Positions 38,064 through 46,921 of a stretch of DNA of 64,000 nucleotides are shown here, piece by piece (within the stretch, counting starts at the first letter, position 1; every line of letters begins with the position of its first letter). The stretch comes from Burkholderia diffusa (lineage in GTDB: Bacteria > Pseudomonadota > Gammaproteobacteria > Burkholderiales > Burkholderiaceae). Both the position numbers and the translations under genes were made by a program. Under the pieces are notes generated by a model. The model was not told the origin of the DNA, searched no databases, and saw only the letters and a program-made list of their open reading frames with translations. The stretch is taken from positions 682,001 to 746,000 of the forward strand of contig NZ_CP013362.1 in the NCBI RefSeq assembly GCF_001718315.1, given 5' to 3'.

Positions 38064-38879
38064 TCAGAACGAGTGTTCCGGGCCCGGGAACGTGCCGTCC
38101 TTCACCGCGCTCACGTACGCCTCGACGGCCGCCTGGATGTTCGGCTGGCCCTGCATGAAATCCTTCACGAAACGCGGGCGCTTCCCGGGGAAAATGCCGA
38201 GCATGTCGTGCAACACCAGCACCTGGCCCGAGCAGTCGAGGCCCGCGCCGATGCCGATCGTCGGGATCTTCAGCATGTGCGTGACTTCGGACGCGACGAG
38301 CGTCGGCACCGCTTCCAGCACCACGAGCTGCGCGCCAGCATCTTCGATCGCGCGCGCATCGCGCAGCAGCTGCGCGGCGCCGGCTTCCGTGCGGCCCTGC
38401 ACCTTGAAGCCGCCGAACGCATGCACCGACTGCGGCGTGAGGCCGAGGTGCGCGCACACCGGCACCGAGCGTTCGACGAGGAAGCGGATCGTGTCGGCGA
38501 GCCATTCGCCACCTTCGAGCTTGATCATCTGCGCGCCGGCGCGCATCAGCGTGACGGCGTTCGCGAACGCCTCGGCCGGCGTGCCGTACGTGCCGAACGG
38601 CAGATCGGCAACGACGAGCGCGCGCGGCTGCGCACGCGCGACGCACGCGGTGTGGTACGCGATGTCGTCGATCGACACGGGGAGCGTGGTGGTGTGGCCC
38701 TGCAGCACGTTGCCGAGCGAGTCGCCGATCAGCAGCACGTCGGTGCCGGCGCGATCGAGCAGTGCGGAAAAGCTCGCGTCGTAGCAGGTGAGCATCGCGA
38801 TCTTCTCGCCGGCCTCGCGCATTGCCTGCAGCTTGGGCACTGTCACGGCAGGCCGGCTCGATTCCTGGAGATAGGTCAT
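38064..38879 (-). CDS. panB: Ketopantoate hydroxymethyltransferase PanB
   Basis: PanB adds a hydroxymethyl group from methylene-tetrahydrofolate to ketoisovalerate, the first step of pantothenate synthesis. Motifs include [27 protein letters not shown] (Mg-binding Asp), [20 protein letters not shown] and [20 protein letters not shown]. The 271 aa are normal. It is the last gene of a leftward folate/nucleoside group (folK, deoxynucleoside kinase, panB). Confidence 0.96.
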   Translation of the reverse strand: MTYLQESSRPAVTVPKLQAMREAGEKIAMLTCYDASFSALLDRAGTDVLLIGDSLGNVLQGHTTTLPVSIDDIAYHTACVARAQPRALVVADLPFGTYGTPAEAFANAVTLMRAGAQMIKLEGGEWLADTIRFLVERSVPVCAHLGLTPQSVHAFGGFKVQGRTEAGAAQLLRDARAIEDAGAQLVVLEAVPTLVASEVTHMLKIPTIGIGAGLDCSGQVLVLHDMLGIFPGKRPRFVKDFMQGQPNIQAAVEAYVSAVKDGTFPGPEHSF

Positions 38880-38922
38880 GGGAAATCCGGTTCGATGGGG
38901 GGAACGACCAAGCGAGGACGCG

Positions 38923-39609
38923 TCAGCGCGTCGTCTCGCCCTTGACGAAGAATTCCTTGCGGCCGCGCATCGTGTCGATGCGTTCGATCAGCAGCGCCAG
39001 GTCTTCGGGAGAGTCTTGCGGGTTCAGGTGTTCGGCTGCGACCGTGAGCACCGGCGTGCGGTCGTAGTGGTAGAAGAACTCGTTGTACGCGTCGACGAGC
39101 GAGCGCAGGTACGCGTCGCTGATCTGCAGCTCCATCGGCAGCCCGCGCTTCTGGATGCGCGAGAACAGCACCTCGGGGCTCGCCTGCAGGTAGACGACGA
39201 GATCGGGCGCGGGGGCCTGCGGCACGTCGAGGTGCGTCGCGATCGACCGGTACAACTGCCATTCGTCTTCCGGCAGGTTCAGCCGCGCGAAGATGTCGTT
39301 CTTCTGCGGCATGAAATCGGCGACGACGGGCCGGCCCGTATCGAGCGCGCCGATCAGCTCGCGCGCCTGCTGCGCGCGCTGCAGCGCGAACGACAGCTGC
39401 GCGGGCAGCGCGTAGCGCGCGGTGTCGCGATAGAAGCGTTCGAGGAACGGGTTGTCCTGCGGGCGCTCGAGCAGCGTCTGCATCGACCAGCGCTCGGCGA
39501 AGAGGCGCGCGAGCGTCGTCTTGCCGACGCCGATCGGCCCTTCGATCACCAGATAGCGATGCGGGGCGCGCAGGTCGGGCGCGGTGACGGTCAGCGGAGT
39601 GATGTTCAT
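38923..39609 (-). CDS. Deoxynucleoside kinase
   Basis: This 228-residue member of the deoxyadenosine/deoxyguanosine kinase family salvages deoxynucleosides. Walker A is [19 protein letters not shown] at about residues 22-40. The substrate region [22 protein letters not shown] and the [16 protein letters not shown] segment (the family's DRS/DF-type motif) follow, and then a lid with Arg residues (SRIQKRG). Which base is preferred cannot be told by eye. It overlaps the folK stop by four bases (ATGA), so translation is coupled. Confidence 0.9.
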   Translation of the reverse strand: MNITPLTVTAPDLRAPHRYLVIEGPIGVGKTTLARLFAERWSMQTLLERPQDNPFLERFYRDTARYALPAQLSFALQRAQQARELIGALDTGRPVVADFMPQKNDIFARLNLPEDEWQLYRSIATHLDVPQAPAPDLVVYLQASPEVLFSRIQKRGLPMELQISDAYLRSLVDAYNEFFYHYDRTPVLTVAAEHLNPQDSPEDLALLIERIDTMRGRKEFFVKGETTR

Positions 39610-40148
39610 CGGCAGCGGTTCTTGTCGGCGTCAGCGCCGGCGGCAAGGGCCTTCTGCATCAGGCATTGACAGGTCTGCACCTTCTCGACGCGCTGATCCG
39701 CGACGGAGGCGAGGTACGCATCGGCGCGGCCGCGCGCGGGGATGTCGAGCGCCGGCTCGATCTCGACGAGCGGCACGAGCGCAAATGCGCGATCGGTCAG
39801 GCGCGGATGCGGGACGATCAGGTCGGGCTCGTCGATCGAATCGGAGCCGAACAGCAGGATATCGAGGTCGAGTGTGCGCGGCGCGTTGCGATACGGGCGC
39901 TCGCGCCCGAAGTGATGTTCGATCTTCTGGCAGAGTGCGAGCAGCTCACGGGCCGACAGCGTCGTATCGAGCTTGACGACGCAGTTGTAGTAGTCGTCGC
40001 CGCCCGCTTCGAAGGGCGCCGTGCGATACAGGCTCGATTTGCCGAGGATCGAGATGGTGCGCTGCTGCGCGAGGCACACCACCGCGTCCTTCAGGGTCTG
40101 GCGCGCATCGCCGAGATTCGCCCCCAGTCCGATATATGCAACCGTCAT
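39606..40148 (-). CDS. folK: 2-amino-4-hydroxy-6-hydroxymethyldihydropteridine pyrophosphokinase FolK
   Basis: FolK transfers pyrophosphate from ATP to the pterin alcohol, preparing it for joining with p-aminobenzoate. The start MTVAYIGLGANLGD and the motifs YRTAPFEAGGDDYYNCVV and RNAPRTLDLDILLFG (the Mg-binding DLD) are typical. The 180 aa include a short Cys- and Ala-rich tail beyond the conserved core. It is 35 bases after pcnB; the pcnB-folK pair is widely conserved. Confidence 0.95.
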   Translation of the reverse strand: MTVAYIGLGANLGDARQTLKDAVVCLAQQRTISILGKSSLYRTAPFEAGGDDYYNCVVKLDTTLSARELLALCQKIEHHFGRERPYRNAPRTLDLDILLFGSDSIDEPDLIVPHPRLTDRAFALVPLVEIEPALDIPARGRADAYLASVADQRVEKVQTCQCLMQKALAAGADADKNRCR

Positions 40149-40183
40149 GGCATCACTTCCTACGTCGTTCGCCGGCGTGCGCG

Positions 40184-41719
40184 TCAGTCGTCGGAACCGC
40201 CCGCGGTGTCCGGCGCCTGCTCGGCGGCGCCTTCGCCCGGCTTGCGGTTTCGCGCGCCGCCGCGGCGGCGCCGCTTGCGGGGCGATTTTTCCTTCGAGCC
40301 GCCCTGCGTGAGGAGTGCCTCGCGCGCGGCCGCGTCGCCTTCGATGAAATCCGTCCACCACTGTCCGACTTCCGCATCGAGCTCGCCGGATTCGCAGCGT
40401 AACAGGAGGAAATCATACCCCGCTCTAAATCTTTGGTGTTCCAGCAGCCGCATCGCGCTGCGGCCCGAGCGTTTTTCGAGGCGCAGCTGCAGGCCCCAGA
40501 TCTCGCGCATGTCGGCCGAGTAGCGCTTGTGGATCGCGAGTTTCTCGGTCTGCATGTCGATCACGTCGTCCATCGCGCGATGGAGCGCCGGCACCGGGAA
40601 CTCGCCTTCCGCCGTGTATTGCTCGAAGCGCTGGCGCATGTCGTGCCACAGCAGCGTCGCGAACAGGAAACCCGGCGACACCGGCTTGCCGGCGCGCACG
40701 CGCGCGTCGGTGTTGTTCAGCGCGAGCGTGATGAACTTCTCGCCTTGCGGTTGTTCGAGCACGACGTCGAGGAGCGGCAGCAGCCCGTGGTGCAGCCCTT
40801 CCTTGCGCAGCCGCTGCAGGCATGCGAGCGCATGGCCCGACAGCAGCAGCTTCAGCATTTCGTCGAACAGACGTGCGGCCGGCACGTTGTTGATGAGATC
40901 GGCGAGCGCGTTGATCGGCTCGCGCGTGTGCGGCTCGATTTCGAAGCCGAGCTTCGCCGCGAAACGCACGACGCGCAGCATCCGCACCGGATCCTCGCGA
41001 TAGCGCGTGGCCGGGTCGCCGATCATCCGCAGCAGACGGGCGCGCATGTCGGCCATCCCGTCGTGGTAATCGAGCACCGTCTGCGTCGACGGGTCGTAGT
41101 ACATCGCGTTGATCGTGAAATCGCGGCGCGCGGCGTCTTCGTGCTGCTCGCCCCACACGTTGTCGCGCAGCACGCGGCCGCTGGCGTCCACCGCATGCGT
41201 GCGGCGATCGAGCTCGTCGCGCTTCAGGCGCTTCGGCGGCTCGGCCGCGGCGGCTTCGGGCGGCGCATCGACCAGCGCGCGGAACGTCGACACCTCGATC
41301 AGCTCCTGGCCGAACTGCACGTGGACGATCTGGAAGCGGCGGCCGATCAGGCGCGCGCGGCGGAACAGGCGCTGCACCTCGGTCGGCGTTGCGTCGGTTG
41401 CGACGTCGAAGTCCTTCGGCGCGATGCCGAGCAGCAGGTCGCGCACCGCGCCGCCGACGATGAAGGCGCGGAAGCCCGCCTGCTGCAGCGTGTCGGTCAC
41501 GCGCACGGCATTGCGCGAGATCAGCGAGGGATCGATCTGGTGCACGCTGGCCGGCACGACGGTCGGTTCGTGATTGCTGCGCGGCTTCCTGGCGCCGCCG
41601 CCGCGACTGCCCTTCGCGGGGCGCTGCGCAGGGGCCGTGTCGGCGGCGGGTGCCTCGGCGGGCAACGTTTGTTCGGCGCCGTCCTGGCCGAGCAGCTTGC
41701 GAATGAATTTTTTGATCAC
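40184..41719 (-). CDS. pcnB: Poly(A) polymerase I PcnB
   Basis: PcnB adds 3' poly(A) tails that speed RNA decay. The nucleotidyltransferase domain has IVGGAVRDLLLGIAPKDFDVATDATP, with GG and the DxD carboxylates, and RRDFTINAMYYDP. The RNA-binding domain follows. The Lys/Arg-rich C-terminus (KEKSPRKRRRRGGARNRK) is typical of beta- and gammaproteobacterial enzymes. I use the GTG at 41719 (VIKKFIRKLLGQ), which lies five bases past the upstream stop; no strong ribosome site is visible, so coupling is likely. Length is 511 aa. Confidence 0.92.
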   Translation of the reverse strand: MIKKFIRKLLGQDGAEQTLPAEAPAADTAPAQRPAKGSRGGGARKPRSNHEPTVVPASVHQIDPSLISRNAVRVTDTLQQAGFRAFIVGGAVRDLLLGIAPKDFDVATDATPTEVQRLFRRARLIGRRFQIVHVQFGQELIEVSTFRALVDAPPEAAAAEPPKRLKRDELDRRTHAVDASGRVLRDNVWGEQHEDAARRDFTINAMYYDPSTQTVLDYHDGMADMRARLLRMIGDPATRYREDPVRMLRVVRFAAKLGFEIEPHTREPINALADLINNVPAARLFDEMLKLLLSGHALACLQRLRKEGLHHGLLPLLDVVLEQPQGEKFITLALNNTDARVRAGKPVSPGFLFATLLWHDMRQRFEQYTAEGEFPVPALHRAMDDVIDMQTEKLAIHKRYSADMREIWGLQLRLEKRSGRSAMRLLEHQRFRAGYDFLLLRCESGELDAEVGQWWTDFIEGDAAAREALLTQGGSKEKSPRKRRRRGGARNRKPGEGAAEQAPDTAGGSDD

Positions 41720-41724
41720 GACGT

Positions 41725-42402
41725 TCAGAAGAGATCGAGGATGCGCCAGCCGCGGTCGCTTGCATGCGCACGCAGCGTGTCGTCGGGGTTGGTCGCGATC
41801 GGGTCGGTGACTTTCTCGAGCAACGGGATGTCGTTGTGCGAGTCGCTGTAGAAGTAGCTGTGTTCGAAGTCGTCCCAGTGCTTGCCGAGCGACGCGAGCC
41901 ACGCTTCGGTGCGCACGATCTTGCCTTCGCGATAGCTCGGCGTGCCGGTCGGCCGGCCCGTGTACGGCGAATCGGGATGCCCGTCGGTCGTTTCGACCTC
42001 GCACGCAATCAGCGTGTCGACGCCGAACGCGGTCGCGATCGGACGCGTGATGAACTCGTTGGTCGCGGTCACGACGCAGCACAGATCGCCGGCATCGAGG
42101 TGCTTGCGTACGAGTTCGAGCGCGGCGGGCGTCATCGCGGGGCGGATCACTTCGTGCATGTACTGCTCGTGCCATTCGGCGAGCTGCGCGCGCGAATACT
42201 TCGCGAGCGGCGTGAGCATCGCGCACAGGTAAGCATGGATGTCGAGCTTGCCGGCCTTGTAGTCGGCGAAGAACTGATCGTTCTGACGCGAGAAGCTTTC
42301 CGCGTCGACGATGCCGAGCTTCACCATGAAGCGGCCCCATTCGTGGTCGCTATCGGTCGGGATCAGCGTGTGATCGAGGTCAAAGAGTGCCAGATTAGTC
42401 AT
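41725..42402 (-). CDS. HAD-superfamily subclass IB phosphatase (SerB-like)
   Basis: A 225-residue phosphatase with the catalytic motif FDLDHTLIPTDSD, the second-motif Thr (VVTATNEFITRP), a lysine in the SYREGKIV segment and the acidic SDSHNDIPLLE metal motif. Subclass IB includes phosphoserine phosphatase SerB and histidinol-phosphatases. The substrate is undecided; the true serB of Burkholderia is often a longer, ACT-domain protein. It is in a leftward set between hda and pcnB. Confidence 0.85.
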   Translation of the reverse strand: MTNLALFDLDHTLIPTDSDHEWGRFMVKLGIVDAESFSRQNDQFFADYKAGKLDIHAYLCAMLTPLAKYSRAQLAEWHEQYMHEVIRPAMTPAALELVRKHLDAGDLCCVVTATNEFITRPIATAFGVDTLIACEVETTDGHPDSPYTGRPTGTPSYREGKIVRTEAWLASLGKHWDDFEHSYFYSDSHNDIPLLEKVTDPIATNPDDTLRAHASDRGWRILDLF

Positions 42403-42413
42403 GGATGCGCATT

Positions 42414-43148
42414 TTACTCGAAGCGGTTCGGGCCTGTGCCCGGCGGCGCGATGTCGTCGCCGGGACGGGCCAGCATCCGGCGCAGCAGCGGCAGCGTGAC
42501 GGCGCGCTTCTGCTCGAGCGAGAAGCGGTCGAGCGCGTCGAGCAACGCCATCAGGCTCGGCATGTCGCGGCGGAAATGGGTCAGCAGGTAGGCGGCGATG
42601 TCGTCGGTGAGCGCGATCCCGCGCTCCTTCGCCGCGAGCTTCAGTACGGCGATCTTGCCGGCGTCGGACGGCGGCGACAGGTGAAACACGAGCCCCCAGC
42701 CGAGGCGCGTGCGCAGATCCTCGCGCACGTCGAGCGCGAGCGGCGCCGCGGGGCCCGCCGCGACGAACGCGCTCGACGGATGCGCGCGAACCTCGTTGAA
42801 CAGGTTGAACAGCGCGACCTGCTGCGTATCGCTCATCTTGTCGCAGTCGTCGATCGCGTAGATGCCGATGCGCGGGTCGAACGTGAACGCGCCGAGCGGG
42901 CTTTGCGGCGTCAGGTAGCGCGCATAGCCGTACGACGCGTCGCTCACGAGCGCCTGCAGCAGGTGGGTGCGGCCGCTGCCGGGCTCGCCCCAGATATAGA
43001 ACGACCGGTCCGGCACGGGCCCCGCCGCGAGCGCGAGGTCGAGCTTCTGGAGCCGCGAGATGAGCTCGTCGTTCTCCTCATTCATGATGAAGTTGTCGAA
43101 CGTGGCGGGCGGCGGCGTGCCGAGATCGAGCGTCAGTTGACGGGACAC
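42414..43148 (-). CDS. hda: Hda-type DnaA regulatory protein
   Basis: Hda, bound to the sliding clamp, triggers ATP hydrolysis by DnaA and prevents re-initiation of replication. The N-terminal clamp-binding motif RQLTLDL is at residues 3-9. The AAA+ domain has the Walker A variant GEPGSGRTHLLQAL (Arg in place of the usual Lys) and the Walker B YAIDDCDKM. It is 244 aa from the GTG at 43148; a second GTG nine bases upstream is equally possible. It diverges from purM. Confidence 0.88.
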   Translation of the reverse strand: MSRQLTLDLGTPPPATFDNFIMNEENDELISRLQKLDLALAAGPVPDRSFYIWGEPGSGRTHLLQALVSDASYGYARYLTPQSPLGAFTFDPRIGIYAIDDCDKMSDTQQVALFNLFNEVRAHPSSAFVAAGPAAPLALDVREDLRTRLGWGLVFHLSPPSDAGKIAVLKLAAKERGIALTDDIAAYLLTHFRRDMPSLMALLDALDRFSLEQKRAVTLPLLRRMLARPGDDIAPPGTGPNRFE

Positions 43149-43395
43149 AACAGTCACAATGCGAGTCGGTTGATGAAACGCGCGCCGTACGCCGGGCACG
43201 CGCGGGGGGCTGCTCCGGCGCCTGCACACGCGGCCGCACGCACGGCGGCGCGCGCGTTTCGGCGCGGCTCGCGTAGCGATGAAAACGGGGACGTGTCGAC
43301 CAAGATGCAATCCCTGACGATTCGGTGCTGGGAATTCCGGCCAACGGGCCGGCTTCGGGTAAAATCGCATTTTACCGACCTTCTCGCATTCCCCC

Positions 43396-44451
43396 ATGAA
43401 TCCTCCGAAATCCGCTCCCGACGCTCAGGGTCTGTCCTACCGCGACGCAGGCGTCGACATCGACGCGGGCGACGCCCTCATCGACAAGATCAAGCCTTTT
43501 GCGAAGAAAACCCTGCGCGATGGCGTGCTCGGCGGCATCGGCGGGTTCGGCGCGCTGTTCGAGGTGCCGAAGAAGTACAAGGAGCCCGTGCTCGTGTCGG
43601 GCACCGACGGCGTGGGCACCAAGCTCAAGCTGGCCTTTCATCTGAACAAACACGACACCGTCGGCCAGGACCTGGTGGCGATGAGCGTGAACGACATCCT
43701 CGTGCAGGGCGCCGAGCCGCTGTTCTTCCTCGACTACTTCGCGTGCGGCAAGCTCGACGTCGACACGGCCGCAACGGTCGTCAAGGGCATCGCGCACGGC
43801 TGCGAACTGTCGGGCTGCGCGCTGATCGGCGGCGAGACGGCCGAAATGCCGGGCATGTACCCGGACGGCGAATACGACCTGGCCGGTTTTGCGGTCGGCG
43901 CGGTCGAGAAGAGCAAGATCATCGACGGCAGCACGATCGCCGAAGGCGACGTGGTGCTCGGCCTTGCGTCGAGCGGCATCCACTCGAACGGCTTCTCGCT
44001 CGTGCGCAAGATCATCGAGCGCGCGAATCCCGATCTGTCGGCCGATTTCCACGGCCGCTCGCTGGCCGACACGCTGATGGCGCCCACGCGCATCTACGTG
44101 AAGCCGCTGCTCGCGCTGATGCAGAAGCTGGCGGTGAAGGGCATGGCCCACATCACCGGTGGCGGCCTCGTCGAGAATATTCCGCGCGTGCTGCGCGAAG
44201 GCCTCACGGCCGAGCTCGACCAGAACGCATGGCCGTTGCCGCCGCTGTTCAAGTGGCTGCAGGAGCACGGCGGCGTCGCCGACGCGGAAATGCACCGCGT
44301 GTTCAACTGCGGGATCGGGATGGCCGTGATCGTCGCGGCGGCCGATGCCGACGCAGCGATCGCCGACCTGACGGCCGCCGGCGAACAAGTGTGGAAGATC
44401 GGCACCGTGCGTGCAAGCCGTGAAGGCGAGGCGCAGACGGTCGTGGTCTGA
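43396..44451 (+). CDS. purM: Phosphoribosylaminoimidazole synthetase PurM
   Basis: PurM (AIR synthase) closes the imidazole ring in purine synthesis using ATP. The 351 residues show [60 protein letters not shown] and [18 protein letters not shown], all family hallmarks. It diverges from hda. A strong terminator follows 30 bases after the stop. Confidence 0.97.
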   Translation: MNPPKSAPDAQGLSYRDAGVDIDAGDALIDKIKPFAKKTLRDGVLGGIGGFGALFEVPKKYKEPVLVSGTDGVGTKLKLAFHLNKHDTVGQDLVAMSVNDILVQGAEPLFFLDYFACGKLDVDTAATVVKGIAHGCELSGCALIGGETAEMPGMYPDGEYDLAGFAVGAVEKSKIIDGSTIAEGDVVLGLASSGIHSNGFSLVRKIIERANPDLSADFHGRSLADTLMAPTRIYVKPLLALMQKLAVKGMAHITGGGLVENIPRVLREGLTAELDQNAWPLPPLFKWLQEHGGVADAEMHRVFNCGIGMAVIVAAADADAAIADLTAAGEQVWKIGTVRASREGEAQTVVV

Positions 44452-44479
44452 CGCACCGCACGCCAGATGCAGCAAGGAA

Positions 44480-44512
44480 AGCCGCCCGGAGTTGATCCGG
44501 GCGGCTTTTTTT
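44480..44512 (+). terminator. Terminator after purM
   Basis: A perfect 11-bp stem, AGCCGCCCGGA / TCCGGGCGGCT, with GTTGA loop, is followed by seven T. Confidence 0.92.
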
Positions 44513-44558
44513 CTGGCGCGGCCCGGCGTATCGCCGGGCCGCCGAAGGAGTAACGACG

Positions 44559-44954
44559 ATGACCGAAGACGAACGCGCAATTCGGGATCTGGTGGAAACC
44601 TGGTTCGTGTCGAGCCGGCGTGGCGATCTGGCGACCGTACTCGACCTGATCGCCGACGACGCGATTTTCATGGTGACCGGCAAGCCGCCGTTCGACAAGG
44701 CGGCGTTCGCGGCCGCGTCGCGCGACGCAAATGCGGCGGCGGGCAATGGGCCGAAGGTCGATGGCCGTTACCGGATCGACGAACTGCGCGTGATGGGCGA
44801 CTGGGCGTACATGCGCAATTTCATCGAGATCGACGTGACGCCACCGGGCGGCGACGCCGTGCGCCGCTCCGGCCATACGCTGACGATCTTCCGCAAGTCG
44901 GATGGCCGATGGCAGCTTGTGCGGGACGCGAATCTCGTCACGCTCGCGCACTGA
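44559..44954 (+). CDS. SnoaL-like / SgcJ-family small protein (DUF4440 type)
   Basis: A 131-residue NTF2-fold protein. The start ERAIRDLVETWFVSSRRGDLATVLDLIADDAIFM and the end GHTLTIFRKSDGRWQLVRDANLV follow the pattern of the SgcJ/EcaC and DUF4440 families, small ligand-binding or isomerase-like domains of diverse function. No substrate can be given. AAGGAG precedes the ATG. It stands alone between purM and the convergent tetA-like gene. Confidence 0.8.
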   Translation: MTEDERAIRDLVETWFVSSRRGDLATVLDLIADDAIFMVTGKPPFDKAAFAAASRDANAAAGNGPKVDGRYRIDELRVMGDWAYMRNFIEIDVTPPGGDAVRRSGHTLTIFRKSDGRWQLVRDANLVTLAH

Positions 44955-45002
44955 GACTGCCGTCACCTGGCGGGCGCATCGTCCTGCCATTGCAGCCGAT
45001 GC

Positions 45003-46211
45003 TCACGCGGATGGCCGCGCCGCGCCCGCGGCGCGCGCGCCGGCCAGCAGCGGCGGTACGAACATGTACAGCATCCCGGCCGCGGCCCAGACGAGCCCTG
45101 GCCACGTGTCGCGCGTCGCCGCGTAGGTCGCGGTGACGACGAGCGGACCCGCGACGCCGATCAGGCTCGCGACGCTGGCGAGCGCACCCTGCAACTCGCC
45201 TTGCCGCGCATCGTCGACCTGTCGCGCGAGCATCGCCTGCAGCGACGGCAGCGTCATCCCGCCAGCAGCAAAGAGCGGCAGCAGCGCGAACGGCACCCAG
45301 GCGGTCGTCGCGAACGCGATGGCCGCGAACGCGAGCGCATCGCCAACGAGGCCGAGTGCGAGCGCGCGGCGCTCGCCTAGGCGCGCGATCAGCGGCCCGA
45401 TCGCGAACGCCTGCGCGAGCGTATGGCAGGCGCCGTAGCCCGTGAGCGACAGCCCCGCGACCAGCGTGGACCAGCCGAAGCGCTCCTGCCCGTAGAGGAT
45501 CCACAGCGTCGCGGGCACCTGCGACACCAGCGCGACGATCACGTAGATGCCGACGAGCGGCGCGAGCGCCGCCGCGCCGTGCAACCGCCTCAGGCTCGCG
45601 AACGGATTGACGGCGGCAAAGGCGCGACCGTTGCGCGCAGACGGCGGACGCGACTCCGGCAGCACCCGCCACACGAGCGCGAGATTGAGCGCGTTGAACA
45701 GCGCGGCCGCGACGAACGGCGCGCGCAGATGCCACGCGCCGAGCAGCCCGCCGAGCAGCGGACCCGCGATGAAGCCGATGCCCATCATCGCGCCGAGCTG
45801 GCCGAAGCGCCGAGCGCGATCGGGTTCGGCCGTCACGTCGGTGACGTACGCGGTTGCAACGGCGACGTTCGCGCCGGTGACGCCCGCGATCAGGCGCCCC
45901 GCGTAGAGCCATGCAAGCGACGGCGCACCGGCCATCAGCAGGTAGTCGAACGCGGCGCCGCCGAGCGACGCGAGCAGCACGGGCCGGCGGCCGAAGCGGT
46001 CGCTCAGCGCACCGAGCAGCGGCGCGCACAGGAACTGCGCGAGCGCATACAGCGCGAGCAGCATTCCGTAATGGGTACCGGTGCTGCCGGAGGCTGTACC
46101 GCCCAGCGAGCGCAGCAGGCCGGGCAGGATCGGCATCACGAGCCCGACGCCGATCGCGTCGAGCAGGGCCGTCGCCAGGATGGCAATCAGGGAAGGATTC
46201 AAGGGATACAT
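45003..46211 (-). CDS. Tetracycline-efflux-type MFS transporter (TetA-like)
   Basis: A 402-residue proton-coupled exporter with twelve predicted membrane helices. It resembles TetA: the start ATALLDAIGVGLVMPILPGLL, motif A GALSDRFGRRPVLLASLGGAAFDYL, and the conserved helix-5 region GFIAGPLLGGLLGAWHLRAPF. The frame is open upstream, but the extension overlaps the divergent regulator. I take the ATG at 46211, directly adjacent to a tet operator, with no separate ribosome binding site. The mRNA may be leaderless or the true start slightly downstream. Close relatives are tetracycline exporters, but the substrate here is unproven, and the GC-rich codon use is native to this genome. Confidence 0.85.
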   Translation of the reverse strand: MYPLNPSLIAILATALLDAIGVGLVMPILPGLLRSLGGTASGSTGTHYGMLLALYALAQFLCAPLLGALSDRFGRRPVLLASLGGAAFDYLLMAGAPSLAWLYAGRLIAGVTGANVAVATAYVTDVTAEPDRARRFGQLGAMMGIGFIAGPLLGGLLGAWHLRAPFVAAALFNALNLALVWRVLPESRPPSARNGRAFAAVNPFASLRRLHGAAALAPLVGIYVIVALVSQVPATLWILYGQERFGWSTLVAGLSLTGYGACHTLAQAFAIGPLIARLGERRALALGLVGDALAFAAIAFATTAWVPFALLPLFAAGGMTLPSLQAMLARQVDDARQGELQGALASVASLIGVAGPLVVTATYAATRDTWPGLVWAAAGMLYMFVPPLLAGARAAGAARPSA

Positions 46212-46229
46212 CCCTATCGGTGATAGAGT
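46211..46229. promoter_or_regulatory. tet-type operator 1
   Basis: TCCCTATCGGTGATAGAGT differs from the classical tetO2 (TCCCTATCAGTGATAGAGA) at only two positions, and the CTATC/GATAG arms are intact. It lies against the start codon of the tetA-like gene. Confidence 0.88.
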
Positions 46230-46248
46230 GGCGATTATTCCACGATTT

Positions 46249-46267
46249 CCCCTATCGGTGATAGAGA
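46249..46267. promoter_or_regulatory. tet-type operator 2
   Basis: CCCCTATCGGTGATAGAGA is a second operator with a core identical to operator 1, its centre 38 bases further right. Its last A is the first base of the regulator ATG. The 19-base AT-richer spacer between the operators (GATTATTCC) probably holds the overlapping -10 elements. Confidence 0.88.
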
Positions 46268-46899
46268 TGAAGGATATGAGCGCGCGGTTGACGCGCGACA
46301 TGGTCTTGCGCGCGGCGCTCGACCTGCTGAACGAGGTCGGCATCGACGCGTTGTCGACGCGCCGGCTCGCGGAGCGGCTCGGCGTGCAATCGCCGACGCT
46401 TTACTGGCATTTCAAGAACAAGGGTGAACTGCTCGAAGCGATGTCGGAAGCGATCATGCTCGAGCGCCACGATGCGTCGCTGCCGCGGCAGGGCGACGCG
46501 TGGGATGCATGGCTCGTCGCGAATGCGTGCAGTTTCCGCGCGGCGTTGCTGGCCTATCGCGACGGTGCGCGACTGCATGCCGGCACGCGGCCGCGCGACC
46601 CGCACTACGGTGCGGTCGAACGGAAGGTCGCGTTGCTGTGCGGCGCGGGTTTCACGCCGGACGAGGCGGTCGACGTGATGTACGGCCTCGGCCGTTTCGT
46701 GGTCGGCTGGGTGCTGGAAGAGCAGGCGCAACAGAGTGGGGACGCCGATCCGTCGCTGCCGGATGCGGCTGCGTATCCACTGCTCGCGCAGGGCTGGGCC
46801 GCATTGCGCGAGCGCGGTGGCGACGAAGCGTTCGTGCGCGGCGTCATGCTGTTCGTCGATGGCGCGCGTGCGCGCGTGGCGGCGCGCAAGCCGGGTTGA
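46267..46899 (+). CDS. TetR-type tetracycline-responsive repressor
   Basis: This is a close relative of the true tetracycline repressor TetR, not only of its broad superfamily. From the inner ATG at 46276 it has 207 residues, and the DNA-binding segment STRRLAERLGVQSPTLYWHFKNK aligns without gaps. In that numbering H65, N83, F87 and H101 correspond to TetR H64, N82, F86 and H100, which hold tetracycline-Mg; the GTRP loop is intact. TetR Q116 is replaced by Lys (K117), which may alter ligand preference. It is divergent from the exporter with two tet operators between, the classical autoregulated layout. Start 46267 (MKDMSARL) or 46276 (MSARL) is undecided. Confidence 0.9.
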   Translation: MKDMSARLTRDMVLRAALDLLNEVGIDALSTRRLAERLGVQSPTLYWHFKNKGELLEAMSEAIMLERHDASLPRQGDAWDAWLVANACSFRAALLAYRDGARLHAGTRPRDPHYGAVERKVALLCGAGFTPDEAVDVMYGLGRFVVGWVLEEQAQQSGDADPSLPDAAAYPLLAQGWAALRERGGDEAFVRGVMLFVDGARARVAARKPG

Positions 46900-46921
46900 T
46901 ACCGCTGTCGGCGCCGCAGGT

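Noticed and set aside
45003-46899. Recently acquired resistance transposon around the tet-type genes
   Set aside because: No transposase, inverted ends or target duplications are seen, and codon usage equals that of the flanking housekeeping genes.
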